DNA of 64,000 nucleotides from Cryphonectria parasitica EP155. Lineage: Eukaryota; Ascomycota; Sordariomycetes; Diaporthales; Cryphonectriaceae. The stretch spans positions 288,653 to 352,652 of the forward strand of contig NW_024468915.1 of assembly GCF_011745365.1 (NCBI RefSeq). Reading direction: 5' to 3'. The translations under genes were made by a program, and so were the position numbers. Below the pieces are notes generated by a model that worked only from the letters and a program-made list of their open reading frames with translations, had not been told where the DNA came from and did not search any database. This document shows, piece by piece, positions 42,624 through 55,487 of this stretch (position 1 is the first letter of the stretch; every line of letters begins with the position of its first letter).

Positions 42624-45470
42624 ATGATGCAGCCGCTCCCTCTCACGTCCCGGTCCCTGATCATGTGCAGCCTCGTCTGTGTCGCTATACTCTGTCTGAT
42701 CTCTCTCGGCCAAGGTCTCAAAACCCTGGCGGGCTCGCCGGCCTTTGTTGGACCCCGTGCCGGCACTGTTGCTCGCCGGACTTGGGAGTCTGAGCTGGGT
42801 CCTTTCTCTCCAGGTCCACCTGGTGATTCTAACAACGAAGAGCATTATGACGCAGAGCTTCCTGTACACGACGGTGATGTTAGTGGATTGAATGCGATTG
42901 CAACTATGGCCCCAGAGGACAGCGAAAAGATTCCATGGCCCCTGCCCAACCCTCTCGGGACAGCGCCGCTCTCCGCCGTGGCATCTGTCTTGGGCTGGCA
43001 TGATGGCGGCGGCGTTTTGAGCGCTCTCTCCCCCAGCATTCTGACTGTGCCTTCCGTCCCCATCCCGTCTTCTGGCCCTGAACCCAATCTTTTTGGCTCA
43101 GTCATGACCATTCTGGCTGGTGTGCCCAGCGTCACACCCATGGTCGGCAATCCTGGGGGGAACAACGGCCCCCTCGGTGGGCTCCTCAGTGCCTTATCAC
43201 AAGCCGCTCCCTCCCAGATCCTGCCCACATCACCCATTACAATGCTACCAGCTGTCACTACAGGGGGCCCTGGTGGTGGTCTCTTGCCTGGTCTCAGTGT
43301 CCTCGATGGTGTCGCGTCAGCGCTGAACGGCATTCTTGGCTCGCCAGACCAAGGTAACGGTGGCGGAATCGGTATCCTGGGTCAGCTCTCTGCCAATGTC
43401 TTGGGTCCTATGACATCCATCGCTCCCGACCCAGCCTCTGTACTAGCTGATCCCGCCACAGCTGTTTACAACCTCCAGAGTCAGGTTTCGGCTGTTCTCG
43501 GCAGCATGCCGTCTGCTTTGGCAGCCGGGATCCAGCTTGCCAACAACGTTGGGAATGATCTTGCTGGCGCGCTGAACGCGACGGACGACCTTCTGGACTC
43601 GGCGCCAGATGTGGCCGGTGGCGTGGCTGACCAGGTTGGATCTCTCCTCAACGCTGCTCCCGCCCTCGCCACTGGTCTCCCGGCTGTAGCATTCTCCGCC
43701 GTGAACCAGATGGAATCTATCCTGAGCGCGGATCCGGATGCGGTCAATGACTTTGCCGGGCTTCTCGACAACATGAAGGATAGCCTGTCCTCTGCTGTGG
43801 CCAGCGCTGCTCCAGAGGTCTCAACTCTTGCCGCAGTTATTGGAAGTGCGGTCGTCGACGTGCTTCCATCGGGTCTTCAGCCTCTGGTGTCAGGTGCGCT
43901 CTCGTCGTTTCAGGCCAATGCAGCGGGGCTCCTCTGCCAGGTGTCAGACACTGTCGGTGGGACGGCGCTCGTCTTCGGTGTCCCGTGTGATCAGATCTCG
44001 GTGACAGCTGGCCCTCCATCAACGGTCACAGCAGTGGCCCCTCCTTCAGTCTCCGCCTCGCTGACCCTCGTCGAGAGCCTCCCGTTCGGCCCCGCCACGC
44101 CTCCATCAAGCCCTCCGTCAAGCGCTCCGCAGCTCGCCTCCTTACTATCTTCCTTGAGCTCATCGGTGCTGAGTGCGGCTGCGACCGCAGCTCCCGCTGG
44201 TAGCCCTCCGGCTGACCCTCTTGCGGACTCTGCACTGTCGGGACTATCGTCCCTGATCAATCAAGTGTCGCAGCTCTCTCTCACGGCTCCCGCCTCGTCT
44301 TCATCACAACCCACCCCCGGACCAGGTAATTTCATGTCCCCCCCTCTTTCTTGTCAACGTATTTCTGTTGCTGACATGGTCTTTGCAGTGGCATCGCCTA
44401 GCGCCTCACCGACAGCGGCTGTCGCAGAGACCACCATATACTACGTTCAGACCATCACTGCCTTGATCACCTCAACGGAGACACAGACCGACTTCGTGAC
44501 TACGTGCCCCTCCGCATTCGCATCCTATACCAGTGCTCCAGATGGCTCCCCAGCCGGCTCCGGAGGATCTCCAGGAGCAGATGGCTCGGATGGATGTCCT
44601 TGCCCGGGCCAGGGGTATACTTGCGATGACTGTCTGGGTGGTTGGTTCTGCCCGCCTCTGCAGACCCCGGCACTGCCGGCGCCCTGTGGGTACGGGTGGC
44701 CTTGCTATCATTGTCAAGATGGATGGTTCTGTGCTCCGGCCCCCTCAACGGCCAGCGCTGTTGTCCACATGTACTCGACACCAATCTCCAATGCTGCATT
44801 TGCCACCAAGATTCCGGCTACGAGTGGCTATCAGCTCGTTGGCTGTTACCAGGACGACCAAGACAGGGCGCTGAAGGGTACTCAGCTGTTGACTGTTGCT
44901 GGCGGGATGACGAACGAAGTGTGCATCGACTTCTGCCAGGGACAGGGTTTCGTTCTTGCTAGGACCGAGGACGGATCTCAATGCTTCTGCGGGAACACAC
45001 TTGTGGGCTCGAATGTGATGGGTGATGAAGGGTGCAATATAAGCTGTGCCGGCGATCCCATGAACTCTACTGTTTGTGGTGGCGCTTGGGCACTGAGCAT
45101 CTGGAGCCTCGACGGCAGCATCCATCAAGGGCAGAGCTCCGAAGAATTATTCTCACCCCTCATCTCGGGGCCCACGGGCATGCCCATGGGACCAGGACCT
45201 GTTGTCCTAAGCACACTCGTACCTGCAGCCGCCACGTATGCTGCTGAGTTCCAAGCAGACAGCATATTCGCTTCACAGACCGCCGCACCCAGTGCTATGG
45301 ATGCTGATGACCGCGTCGCCGCGGATGATAAGATCAATCGTTCGAAAGACGGCGACTTTTCAAGCAGCAGATTACTCGCAGTCGTGAATGACGGGTCATA
45401 CACGGTGTCAGCCTCGCCCAGGTTCAAGAGGGGGCGGAAGGTTTCTCGACGCAGGACGCATTGGTCATGA
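42624..45470 (+). CDS. secreted WSC-domain protein with Cys-rich doublet
   Basis: Exons 42624-44325 and 44389-45470; a 63-nt intron (GTAATT...CTGAC...TTTGCAG) is in frame and stop-free, so the unspliced frame is 948 aa and the spliced one 927. An N-terminal signal sequence (about 8-32, SRSLIMCSLVCVAILCLISL) is followed by ~500 residues rich in Ser, Ala, Pro, Leu and Val, probably O-glycosylated, with amphipathic stretches (VADQVGSLLNAAPALATGL). A doublet of Cys-rich units with GWFC follows, then one WSC domain (GYQLVGCYQDDQDRALKGTQ to VCGGAWALSIW), a carbohydrate-binding module of fungal wall sensors and secreted enzymes. No GPI site or membrane segment was seen at the C terminus, so the product is probably cell-wall or extracellular. 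Two adjacent ATGs mark the start. Confidence 0.85.
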   Translation: MMQPLPLTSRSLIMCSLVCVAILCLISLGQGLKTLAGSPAFVGPRAGTVARRTWESELGPFSPGPPGDSNNEEHYDAELPVHDGDVSGLNAIATMAPEDSEKIPWPLPNPLGTAPLSAVASVLGWHDGGGVLSALSPSILTVPSVPIPSSGPEPNLFGSVMTILAGVPSVTPMVGNPGGNNGPLGGLLSALSQAAPSQILPTSPITMLPAVTTGGPGGGLLPGLSVLDGVASALNGILGSPDQGNGGGIGILGQLSANVLGPMTSIAPDPASVLADPATAVYNLQSQVSAVLGSMPSALAAGIQLANNVGNDLAGALNATDDLLDSAPDVAGGVADQVGSLLNAAPALATGLPAVAFSAVNQMESILSADPDAVNDFAGLLDNMKDSLSSAVASAAPEVSTLAAVIGSAVVDVLPSGLQPLVSGALSSFQANAAGLLCQVSDTVGGTALVFGVPCDQISVTAGPPSTVTAVAPPSVSASLTLVESLPFGPATPPSSPPSSAPQLASLLSSLSSSVLSAAATAAPAGSPPADPLADSALSGLSSLINQVSQLSLTAPASSSSQPTPGPGNFMSPPLSCQRISVADMVFAVASPSASPTAAVAETTIYYVQTITALITSTETQTDFVTTCPSAFASYTSAPDGSPAGSGGSPGADGSDGCPCPGQGYTCDDCLGGWFCPPLQTPALPAPCGYGWPCYHCQDGWFCAPAPSTASAVVHMYSTPISNAAFATKIPATSGYQLVGCYQDDQDRALKGTQLLTVAGGMTNEVCIDFCQGQGFVLARTEDGSQCFCGNTLVGSNVMGDEGCNISCAGDPMNSTVCGGAWALSIWSLDGSIHQGQSSEELFSPLISGPTGMPMGPGPVVLSTLVPAAATYAAEFQADSIFASQTAAPSAMDADDRVAADDKINRSKDGDFSSSRLLAVVNDGSYTVSASPRFKRGRKVSRRRTHWS

Positions 45471-46671
45471 AGTTCGCTGGTGCTTGGCACACCCCTCCCC
45501 CTTTTTATTTATATTTCCTTTTCTCTTCCCTTTACCCCTTCCTATGTTTTTTCTTCCTCGTCTTGTCCAAAGCAATGGCCTACAGCAGTGATCATTCATA
45601 CATAAAGGCGGACGCAGTGACCTGTTTCAGAAGATCTTATTTAGACGCACAAGGCATGAGAGGCCAGGGACCTTTGTTTTTTTCTTTTTTCTTTTTTCTT
45701 TGGAAGATTCATCTGTATCTCACGATGAGGCATCGTTTTAGGCTGGGTTGTTCATGATCGATATTATCAGCTGTCAGTTACGGATGCATGATATTAGGCG
45801 GGCTCAACTCTATGGCACGGATTGGTATGCATCCTCTTAGGACAGAGGACTTATTGCAAATGAAAAGCTATATACAGTGACAAACGGTCCGTGACTCGCC
45901 TCGGCATTCTGACTTGGCGTAACAGAATTCGTACGAAATTGGTGGGTGCCGGCGGTACTTTGATAGTGTCCTCCGAAGCATGGACTGATACTATCCAGAT
46001 GGCCCTTCAGCCAGGCCGGCCTCAGCGGTCTCATGACATTAAACTCTCAGAGTCACCCGTTCCCGCGGTCCCCAAACTTTAAGGTGTCGTGTCGCAACCA
46101 CATCATGATCATACGTCTCAATTATGAGATAAATCTTTTAGGTAGATATAAGTGTATTAAAGTTCATACGCCCCAAAAGTCCCCACTGGCACTGAAAAGG
46201 CCAGGGCTCGGCGAACTGTCGACGGTACATGTCGGTATTCTGAGAATCGATAAGCGATAGGCGAGGAAAACATTTTTTTCTTTCTTCTTCTCTTCTTTCT
46301 CTTTCGTCTTTCTTTTTCAATCCCACACACAAAGCACGAATTATGTGCTCTGGTACTGGTATCTGACCAATATACCCTCTTTGGTTCAATGTTGTTGGAG
46401 ATATAAATTAAGATAGGAATCAACTCTGCCGCCCAGCGAGAGAAAAGATGACCTCCTCCAAGAAAGAAAGCCGACCAATGTGGGCCGCTCCTCAGAGTAG
46501 TAATAATAACAAACTCCTTTTTCTCAAGGTCTCCTAGAGTCGCGCAAGTGGGTATGTTTACTCCTTTCGTCCATCCTGGTATGCCTCCTCGACAGACGCC
46601 CCAAGCCGACCTAGCAGCAACGAACCAACAATCAAACCGAGCAAAGAAAACAAGGCACATCCTCGTCAGCA
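45471..46671. other. intergenic, convergent 3' flanks
   Basis: 1.2 kb between the WSC stop and the transporter stop. T-rich stretches at about 45,670-45,705 and 46,268-46,320 look like UTR. No gene recognised. Confidence 0.5.
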
Positions 46672-47954
46672 TTAGACGGTGTGGGAGGCCTGCTTGGTCA
46701 GGCGAGCCTCGCGACCCTTCTCGCTCCATGGGAAGTGGAACACGGGGATGAGGAAGAACGAGTTGCTAGAGAGTAAAGCACACAATCGGTTAGCCGCAGC
46801 GCAAAGAGAGAGAGTGATATCGACGTGAGAAAGGAACGCGACAGGTGAATTGGGCGCGAGGGGGACAAGGGAGGCGCGAGATGAATGTCAGAGTCGGATA
46901 AGAGCAGAGGGGATTGACGCGTAACTTCAATCATTTCGTATCGAAGCCGGAACTCTCTTTCCATTAGGTCGAAAAGAGAAAGAAGGAGGAGCAGCGAGAC
47001 CGGAACAAGTTGTTCGCTCATCAACAATAGTCATATAAGTAATACTAACCTGGTATCGGCAATACCAGCGAAGGCGTTGTACCACGCAAGGAAGGCGGCC
47101 AGAATGCCCCAGACACCGCCAGCCTTCTGGAGGCCATTGGCAGTATTGGTGGCGCCATTGTTGTCGGCGTACTCAGAACACGCGAGGAACAGGAAGGCCA
47201 TATCCAGGGTGAAGAAGAGGAAGAAGAACATGACGGTGGACCGGAGCGTGCACAGCAGCAGGATGAAGGTGAAGATGAACCAGCCGGTGAGGAAGAAGCC
47301 AAGTACGCTGGACACCTGGGTGGCATCGGTGTATGCGTCGACGACACCCAGGGAGGGCGTGAGGATGAGTGCGTACGAGATCCAGAAGCCGCCGTAGGAG
47401 GACAGTGCTGTGGCGCCGAAGGTGTTGCCCACGGCCATCTCCCTGGAAGAAGGGAGGAAGGGAAGCGCCCTCGGTCAGCACAAAAATTCTCAGGAGAATA
47501 ATAAATTCACACAACACAGGTAGAGAGGGAGGAGGGGAAGGCGGGGGGCCGCGTGCAGCGCCTCCGCCCTCTCTGTGTCTTGCAGTCTGTGCTATAAAAC
47601 TCACCACATGCCAGCGAGAAGCTGAACAAGACCGCCATAACCAAAGGCTATAGGCACGGCGATGTTGGGGGTGGAGACGCCACGGGTCTGCAGGTTGCAG
47701 AGGGACAGGACGAAGGTGGTCAGGGCGAAAGCGCTCAGGCCCAGAGGCGCAGGGTTGGCGAACTTGCGGCCCTCGATAGCCTTGTACAGCCCAGGCTGGA
47801 ACTCACCGCCAAAGGCTGGCAGGCGAGCTCCACCGTCGCCATGGGCGCTCGCATTAGGGTTGCCGGCGTGGTTGTAGCGCTGGTGGACGGGCCTAGAGCC
47901 ATCGACATCAAGACCAGAGGTCTGAACGTCCTTCTCAATTGGGGCGTCGGCCAT
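46672..47954 (-). CDS. GPR1/FUN34/YaaH (AceTr) family acetate/ammonium transporter
   Basis: Exons 47954-47605, 47442-47050 and 46765-46672; introns 162 and 284 nt, the second unusually long for this window; product about 278 aa. The family signature NPAPLGLSAFALTTFVLS starts the first membrane span, and LAGMW-EMAVGNTFGATALSSYG is restored across intron 1 (TG|G codon for Trp). Six membrane segments can be traced to IADTSNSFFLIPVFHFPWSE, restored across intron 2. Yeast Ato1 and A. nidulans AcpA are acetate carriers or channels of this family; plasma membrane is expected. The N-terminal ~65 residues are hydrophilic and cytosolic. Expression in relatives is induced by acetate or ammonia signalling, but nothing in this sequence proves that. 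Confidence 0.93.
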
Positions 47955-50900
47955 CTCGTCGTATGCTCTGGTGGGCGCTGAAGTTGGAGGGCAGAGGAAT
48001 TGATCCGAAGGAAGAACAGATGGAAAGAGAAAGAAGAGTAATTTGGCGCGTGGAAAGTTCGACTGGTGTGCGAGAGGTCGACTGAGACAAGTTATGGTTA
48101 TATGGTGAGGAGGAGAAGAAGAAGTAGGTTATATGGGTATCAAAGATGAGTCTCAGGAGGGCCTGGCGATCTCAATTAGTCGATCCGGAGCAAAAGCAGA
48201 TGAGACGAGACGTAACAATGCACTCGAGAGTACTGTTTGTTGTCTTTCTTTCTGGATTTTGTTTGATTATTCCTCTCTTTTCTTTTGTTGTCTTCCCAAT
48301 GGCACTCGACTTGTTGCAGCGCGATCTGCTTCCTACTCACAATGACATTGAAGAGGAGGGAGGAATTTTTTCCAAAAGGATTGAAAAAGACAAGCAATGA
48401 CAGGGAGGAATTTCGGGGGAGGGGAGAGGAAAAGCAACTACACGTGGGGAGCAGCAGGGCCTGATATACGCTTTGTTTGGTATAGCAATAGAAGAAAGGG
48501 AACAACGGATGACGATCATCCAATGCTCCAGGTTCTCGATCCGGGGCTAGCAGGTACGGCTTCACTGGGGCTTTCAAGGGTGGGTGTGGGTGTGGGTGCG
48601 TTCTCCCCCTCATGAACCCCACTAGGAAGAGCTTAGCTCTTCTGTTGACCTTGTCCCTAGTTAGCATAGTGTAATGGAACAAGGCCAGGGTGGGTATCCA
48701 CAGTTACCATAACACCACCATTCGTGGCAAGGAAGGTAGGGAGGGGGGCACCGGGGGGAAGTTACGGGCAGGGGGGGGAGGTGGGCAGATGCCATAGGCG
48801 TACCGTAGTAGGACTGTGGTAGTACTTATCGCACTATTTACTTTGATAGTACTTTTGGTAGGGGTTTCAATGCACTAGCCTTTCGGGCCTGGGGAGAAAG
48901 TACGTTAAGGGCCAAGGAGGGCTGGATGTACCTGAGACTTGGCTATCTATTCTTTTGTCTCTGCTTGCCCTGAACACACGAAATAGTACTACCTGATTTT
49001 TTATTATTATTTAGATTCCTTCAAGTATGCAGCAACCGAGTTTTGTGTGTGTGTATTGTATAATAACATGAAGCAGGAAGCTATAACCTACACGCTGTGC
49101 AGGTCAATTGTTTCATTGTTCACCATTCTGGACGGTAGGTATTGTGACCCAGCACCTATAGAAAAGGTTTCTAGGGTCCAACGAGAAAAGAAAGGCCGAG
49201 GAAGAAAAGAAGAAGAGAAGGGAAAAGACCCATATTCACAGTGACAGGAATCTATTTTTGCAGTCGACTGATGGTTCAGATGAAACGAGATGCGAGAGAG
49301 ACTGAACCACACAAACAGATCGCCCCTGCTCATGTTCCATTATACACCATACACATACCCGTCACGCAATTGGTAAGGTAGAAAGGGGAGGGAGGGGGAG
49401 AAGAAGAACAGAGGAGGAAAAAGAAAGAAGAAGAAAGATTGGACGCGTTGCTCATGTCACGTCTACATGCATCATGACTTGAGCCGTTAAACTCGTCTCG
49501 GCTGGTGTTATGCCGTCCGTTCAGGAGAGACTCCGCAGGGTACCATGGTCATGTCGTATGCATGTGTAGGTGTTTGTGTGTGTGTGTGTGTGTGTGCATG
49601 CATGTGTACATTCATACGACACAGCGTGGCATTTTCTTTGACTCTCCAGGGGAAATCCCCATTTCCTGGGTCGCTCAAGATTTCAGAACCACCCCAGTCC
49701 TGTAATGCATGTAACTGATTTGGATGACGCGGGCGCAGTCTAAAGCTTGACGCAAGACTTACCTGGAACGAGATGGAGGACAACACGCACTTCTAGGCCC
49801 AATCTCAAATAGAAAGAGAAGGGGAAAGGGGACAAGAAAAAAAAGGGCACACACACACGATGCATATGCATGCTGTAGTGCTACACGTAGGCCATAGCCA
49901 GGTAAGCCCTACCCCAGACCCACACACCCAGGACGGAGGAAATGAAGACGCCATTTGTTGACCACGACAGGCCGTCCACCACCTCGGAGCTGGTCTTGCT
50001 TTGTGTTCTTTTCCCCCCTAGTCTGATTTCTCTCTCTTTTGCTCCCAAATCACTTGCTTCCCCCTGCTTCATTCTTCTCTGCGAACGTCAAAACTTTCAG
50101 CCTCGGCCTGACAAAGAATCGGGAAAGAAAACTGTTCCGCCCTCTCCGCTTGACCGACCTGCTAGGACATCTCTTCCCGTGGACACTTGCTCGATCCATC
50201 CAGTCCTATGATCGTCTGCGTCAGTAGCCTCCAAAAGTGTCGATCCTGATGGTCTCTTTGAGGGGCACAGGAGGAAAAGAGGAAGGAAAAGAGTGATGAC
50301 CGCCCGCACGGCGCCCCGGAATAAAATCGGGATTGACAAAGACACCTAGCCTAGACAGAGTCCAGCAGCAGTAGACAGAGAGTACTGTGCTACGCATCAC
50401 TGGCATTCCTCCTTCTCCTCTCCTTCCATTCAAGTGTAGCCGATACTTCATAGGGACGCCCAGCCGGATCCACCTGGGGAAAATCTGGGGTCGGCTTTGT
50501 TAGCTTGACCTTCCCGGGCGAACGGTACGAGGCAATTCCTCCCCCCCCCCCCCGCCCACCGGGAGTCCCACCTCTTTGACCCCAGCCAGGCCGCCAAACA
50601 GTCATGCGCCCCCCCTAAGGTCTTGTCTGCCGGTGCTCCCGGATCTCTTTTTCTCTTTTTTTCCTCCCAACAATTGCTAAAGGCCAAGCCTTAGCCTAGG
50701 ATCAGATTGTGCCCGCCGGGGTGGTCAGATGGAGTTGATGGGTACTTGGCACCACGATGAAGAAACCAAGACAGGGGAAACAAGGATTCGCACAGCATTG
50801 CTTGTCATGGGACCGATCTCCTTGGTGCCCTTTGTTCATGCACGACCCAACTACCCTATACGCACTTGGAGTAGCACTACGATGAGGGAGCAAACGCTGC

Positions 50901-51480
50901 TTGTAAGCATATACTATAGTATTAGTACACACGGGAAACTTGGGGGCCGAGCCTGTGATCATGTACCGTCTGGACAGCAGCCAGGCGTCCGACATGCCGT
51001 CGTCGGGACACGGGAGCTCAGCAACACCCAAGCGCAAGCAGCCCAAGGCTGAAGAAACACCAGCCTGCTGAAACCCGAACGCGGCGCATCCCTGGAGAGG
51101 CCAAACACGAGAGCAAGTGACACAGTTCACTTTTAACATAGTGCAACACTTATATAACTATGATACATACATTACATGCTAGTCGGGCCCGCCAGGCTCA
51201 GCCAGCCTGTTCTTTCTGGCCGTGTCTGGTGTTCCGTACTATTGACCACCCCGTGATGACAATTGGGTTGAGCTGAGGGGCTACCGTGACACTCTCCGCC
51301 TGCAGGGCGGCGCCTGCGCGCAGTACTACAGGAGGAAGAGCTCCAGCTGCAATGCAAGGGGTGCAAGGTGCGGATGAAGTGGGCGGGTAGGCGGGCGTAA
51401 GCTGAGCTCGCCCACTTCGGTGGTCAGAGCTTAACGAGAGCCCGGCTTTGATCAGGTTGACAGCAGCTATAAGCCAAGAA
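47955..51480. other. gene-poor region, first part
   Basis: 3.5 kb upstream of the transporter. Left part: a CT-rich leader on the minus strand. It holds a GTAC cluster (48800-48990), a GT/CA microsatellite at about 49571-49597, a C13 run at 50541-50553 and purine-rich DNA around 49,380-49,440. The frames of 60-170 codons are low-complexity artefacts. No gene or RNA was recognised. Confidence 0.45.
49571..49597. repeat. (GT)n microsatellite
   Basis: About a dozen GT dinucleotide units followed by GCATGCATGT, directly readable. Confidence 0.9.
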
Positions 51481-54400
51481 TCCTTCTCAACAAGAAGGAA
51501 TCCATAGTCCTAGTTGTAATCATACCATGTATAAGTATGTAAATCCAGCAGGACTTATATTATCACCAACGCAACAGCAGCGGCCTATAGTTCGTAAGCA
51601 GTGCACAGCCGCTAACTGCATGTACATATGTCTGAACGCCTTGCCTCTGCGCTTTCACGGGACTTGGGAGTGAGATGGCCAATATAGAATTTCTCGGCGG
51701 TGTGGTAAGCTGGTACCAGGGTTCCAAATTAGGTGGCTTGTCGTATTTTAGCCAGCTCGCCGCCATTCGTCCGGATGGACAAATTATTACTCTTGCTTAA
51801 TCGCCTAATAGTACGCAGCGGCTATCCTTGAGCGGAACACCTCCCTCCCTCCCTCAAAACAAACACAACAAATAAAAACTCACACGGTTATGCGTGAGGA
51901 AAAAGAATAACTCATCGTCCCTGGTCTGGCCTCCTCGCTATCTTCACCCTATCAGCATGCGACTCTTTAGACTATTGAGTACCAGCCCTCGTAGGTACGC
52001 GTGGCAATCGTAAAAATAGATGAGTGCAATGGAACGTTATCTCGACACGTTTGATCATGAACAGTAGCATGTAATGAGCCCATATGTAGGTCGTGGTCCT
52101 CCATCTCTCCTCTTCTTTCGTTATACTTTTACCTCTCTATCCCTATGAAGCATATCCAGCACAAAAGAATGACGACGACGATGAGTCCTCCTGGCAAGAC
52201 GACGGGTTCTTTTCTACCTGTCATTTTTCGCAGCTGGCCAGGGCGAGATTGAAATGTAGCACCAATACAACCCGCCCCTTGCTGCACGCCGCTGCAAGGT
52301 GATACCGACTGCATGCCTGATCTGGGTCCTGGGTTGTTCTCGAAACCAATAGAAGATGTGCACACATGGCAGGACAGGGCCCAACAGCCAAGCCTATGCA
52401 TCGCGGTTGACACGGCCCGAAAGAGCAGCATCTCCACCGACTGAACCTGCTCTCCACCAAACCAACCCCCAGCGCATTCCAACACGATGGATAGCCTGTA
52501 CTGTGTACCAAATCTGCTTCAGATTCTTTGCAAATCGTTGCTTCGTTTGCTGCATGAGCCCCAAAACTACTGCTACGGTAGCCCTTCACTTGAGCTGGTG
52601 CAAGGGACGACCCCTTTTGCGCTAGGCTCAGGGTCTGGCCTTTGCCTTTTTGTCTGTTTTATTTTTCGGGGAGGGTGTCCGGATCCTAGTGTGGTCCTGT
52701 TACAGGAGGCAAACGTTGCGGGAGCATCCTCGCGCAACACCCACCGATATCTATTTCTCCGAGGAATGCTTGTCGGGACCACACAAGCCTTGATTCCAGT
52801 AAATGCGCCCAGGCCACTTTGGTGCCAGTGTGCCTTCGTCTGCTGGTGCTGACCGATGCAATACTCCTCCATAAGCAATCACATCGATTCCAGTCCGCTC
52901 AAAATCCCTGCGGGCATTGTGGCATGAAGCCTTCCAAGACGTATTCTTCGAAACCTCCATCAACAGCAGTAGTCTATCGGAGCAATTTAGGGCTGACTGT
53001 ACTGCATGTGTCCAGACTGCGAAGAGTCACCCAGTAGCGTCATGCACTTGTTCCCTGTCGTGCCTGAAAACCCCTCTTTCTTTCTAGAACCTCTTGAGTT
53101 GGAGGTTTGTCCCCTCTCCACCAGTCTCTCCCATGAATGGGAAATGGAGAAAGGAAAAAAGCTCTCGCCGCTCACAAGCGGACCCAGCCGTGTTAGGCGT
53201 ACGCAGAAGAGTCCATTCCACAATATGATTGATCACCGTATGGTATGCCAACATCCGATTCAACGTCCCGGTCGATCTCGTATTGAACAGTGGACCAACA
53301 GGTTCTTCGCAGATCCAGCCATTATCGAGCGCCTGATTACTACGTAGTAACTGTTTTATTTCATTTAAGTGCCGTATTAGGGCCAAATATGCAGTGGTTG
53401 TTACCAATTCTTCCAGCCGCTATCAATTTCTGTGGCAACGTCAAAGGCCCCCTTCTCTGGGGTAGGCAAGTTCTCCTGATCGAGTATCGGTCACTCATCC
53501 AGAAGTTCATCTGATCGTTAGACAATAGGCCTCATGAGATGACAGAAATATACGAAGACCAGACATACCTGGAAAGCTCATGACTTGCTCCGCCTGCCTG
53601 TATCAACGCTTTCAATACAGCCATTTTCAACTGAGTACTTGGTGAATAAGTATTCTGCCGCAAGAAACATGTGACCGATGTCAATTGAGGATTACCGTCG
53701 TCTCATCCATCTGCACGGGCCCATTCCGTCTCTGCTACGCGTAAGTAATCAGAGGCCTGCTTTGCTCTCCCGATACATATGTACTATGGAGTAGTACCGC
53801 GATCTGAATGAAGAACAAACAGGCAGCATTATCCAGCCTCTTGAATTACCACTTGAGCTCGTGAGAATGCTTGCTAGCTGAAATTAAGGCGTTCGACTTC
53901 TTCATCCTAGGTGAAACCTTATTAAAGATGCGCAGATGACTGACGGGCCGAATAGGCACGCAGTCATTACCTCCTGACTGATTGGTTTCGAGAACCGTTA
54001 GATAATTTAAGCAGTAACGGACAAGGCAGCAACTCTACTTCATGAGGAATGCGATTGGCCCGATTGGTAAAACATCTGCCGGAGTATATACTTTGGGAAC
54101 GAACTAGGAATTCGTCTCACACTTGACACGGCGATGTTTTCAGCGGATCATCGTCACTGCGACCACCAACAGCTTCATTGCTTTGTACTGCGTAGCTCTT
54201 TCAAGGGGTAAGTAGTAAGATGTCCCGTATCACTCCTCAAACCAAACAGCCATACCCGGTGTACATTCTCATCAATGCTAGATGTGACTCGGCTCCACCG
54301 AGTCCAAGCCCGCGTCTGCATGGTATGAAGATCAGTGCTTCACCGCAGACATCAAAGCGCCATCACTGTGGAGAATACCTGGAAAGCTTTCATTATTGAG

Positions 54401-55487
54401 GACGCCTTTGGAAACTGTCACTGACAGAGGTCTAGTTTCTCCACCGTTACCCATACCGCTCACGGTCTGCGGAGGCCCTTGAAGATCAACACCAACGGGC
54501 ATTTGGATCTCCTGGGTCCACTTTAGAGGAAATGAACAGTGTTACTTGTCATATTGTAATCGCTCTACGGTAGATAACAACGAGGGGCGGTGCTGTCTTC
54601 TAAGACGGTCCCAAAGAAAGCCTGTCGCAGGAAGTAACACCGAGAACAAAATGATCATGCCGTTGCGTAAGGAGCTCATTAATACTTTTAGGATGTTCAG
54701 GGACTGTAGCTCACCATATTACCGCTATCCAGCTACTTGCTTCTCCGAGGAGATCAGATTGAGATAGGCTACGGAACATGGTGTTTAAGCCATGAGCTGA
54801 AAGTGCCTGGCTGTTTATGAGAGACCAGTGAGATAGCTGAATATACTCATACGGAACTTTGCGAGCTAATAACCACTGCCATTTCCCCCCCTCGCACGCA
54901 CACGTGGCCAGCCCGCCAACACGGAGCACTCACTTTTGTCTGTGCTCTGGCGCCAGCCCGGCTCTAGCGAATCATCCTGCCATGACAGAGCACGATGCTT
55001 TTAGTATACGTACTGGACGAAAGTCCTAGAACAGCGACAATATGCAGTCTTTCAATAAATCGAGATGGCTTCGCACGCCGCTGGTATTGAACAGTTACTT
55101 TTGCTTTATCTCATAGCACATCTGTGATACGCACTGATTTCATTGACAATGGCCGGAATATCCGGCACTTAAAAGCAGACGTCGGAAGAGCTCATCAGCT
55201 CTACATGATAGTTGTGTTGCATTTCAGCGTCCACTACCACTGGACGAGTCTCTGAATCAATCCAGTGCCCTCGAATGTTAATCACAGTAAATATAAGTAA
55301 GCTGGCCAGGTGACTGTCTGCATCCCACTGTGCTCGACTCGCTGATCCAGCTTGTAATGTATTATTCGTGAAAAGATGAAAAAGGACTTCACGGAGTTAT
55401 CTAAAAATTATATGGCCACTCGTGAGTAGGTATAAACGAGAAATACTCAAGAGACGCGATGTATAAGTGATACTTTATTTACTAAGT
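51481..55487. other. gene-poor region, second part
   Basis: 4.0 kb of DNA with lower GC than the flanking genes and no frame that reads like a protein on either strand. No tRNA, no obvious LTR pair and no terminal inverted repeats could be found by eye. It could hold decayed repeats, a non-coding transcript or a lineage-specific gene with many introns. Confidence 0.4.
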
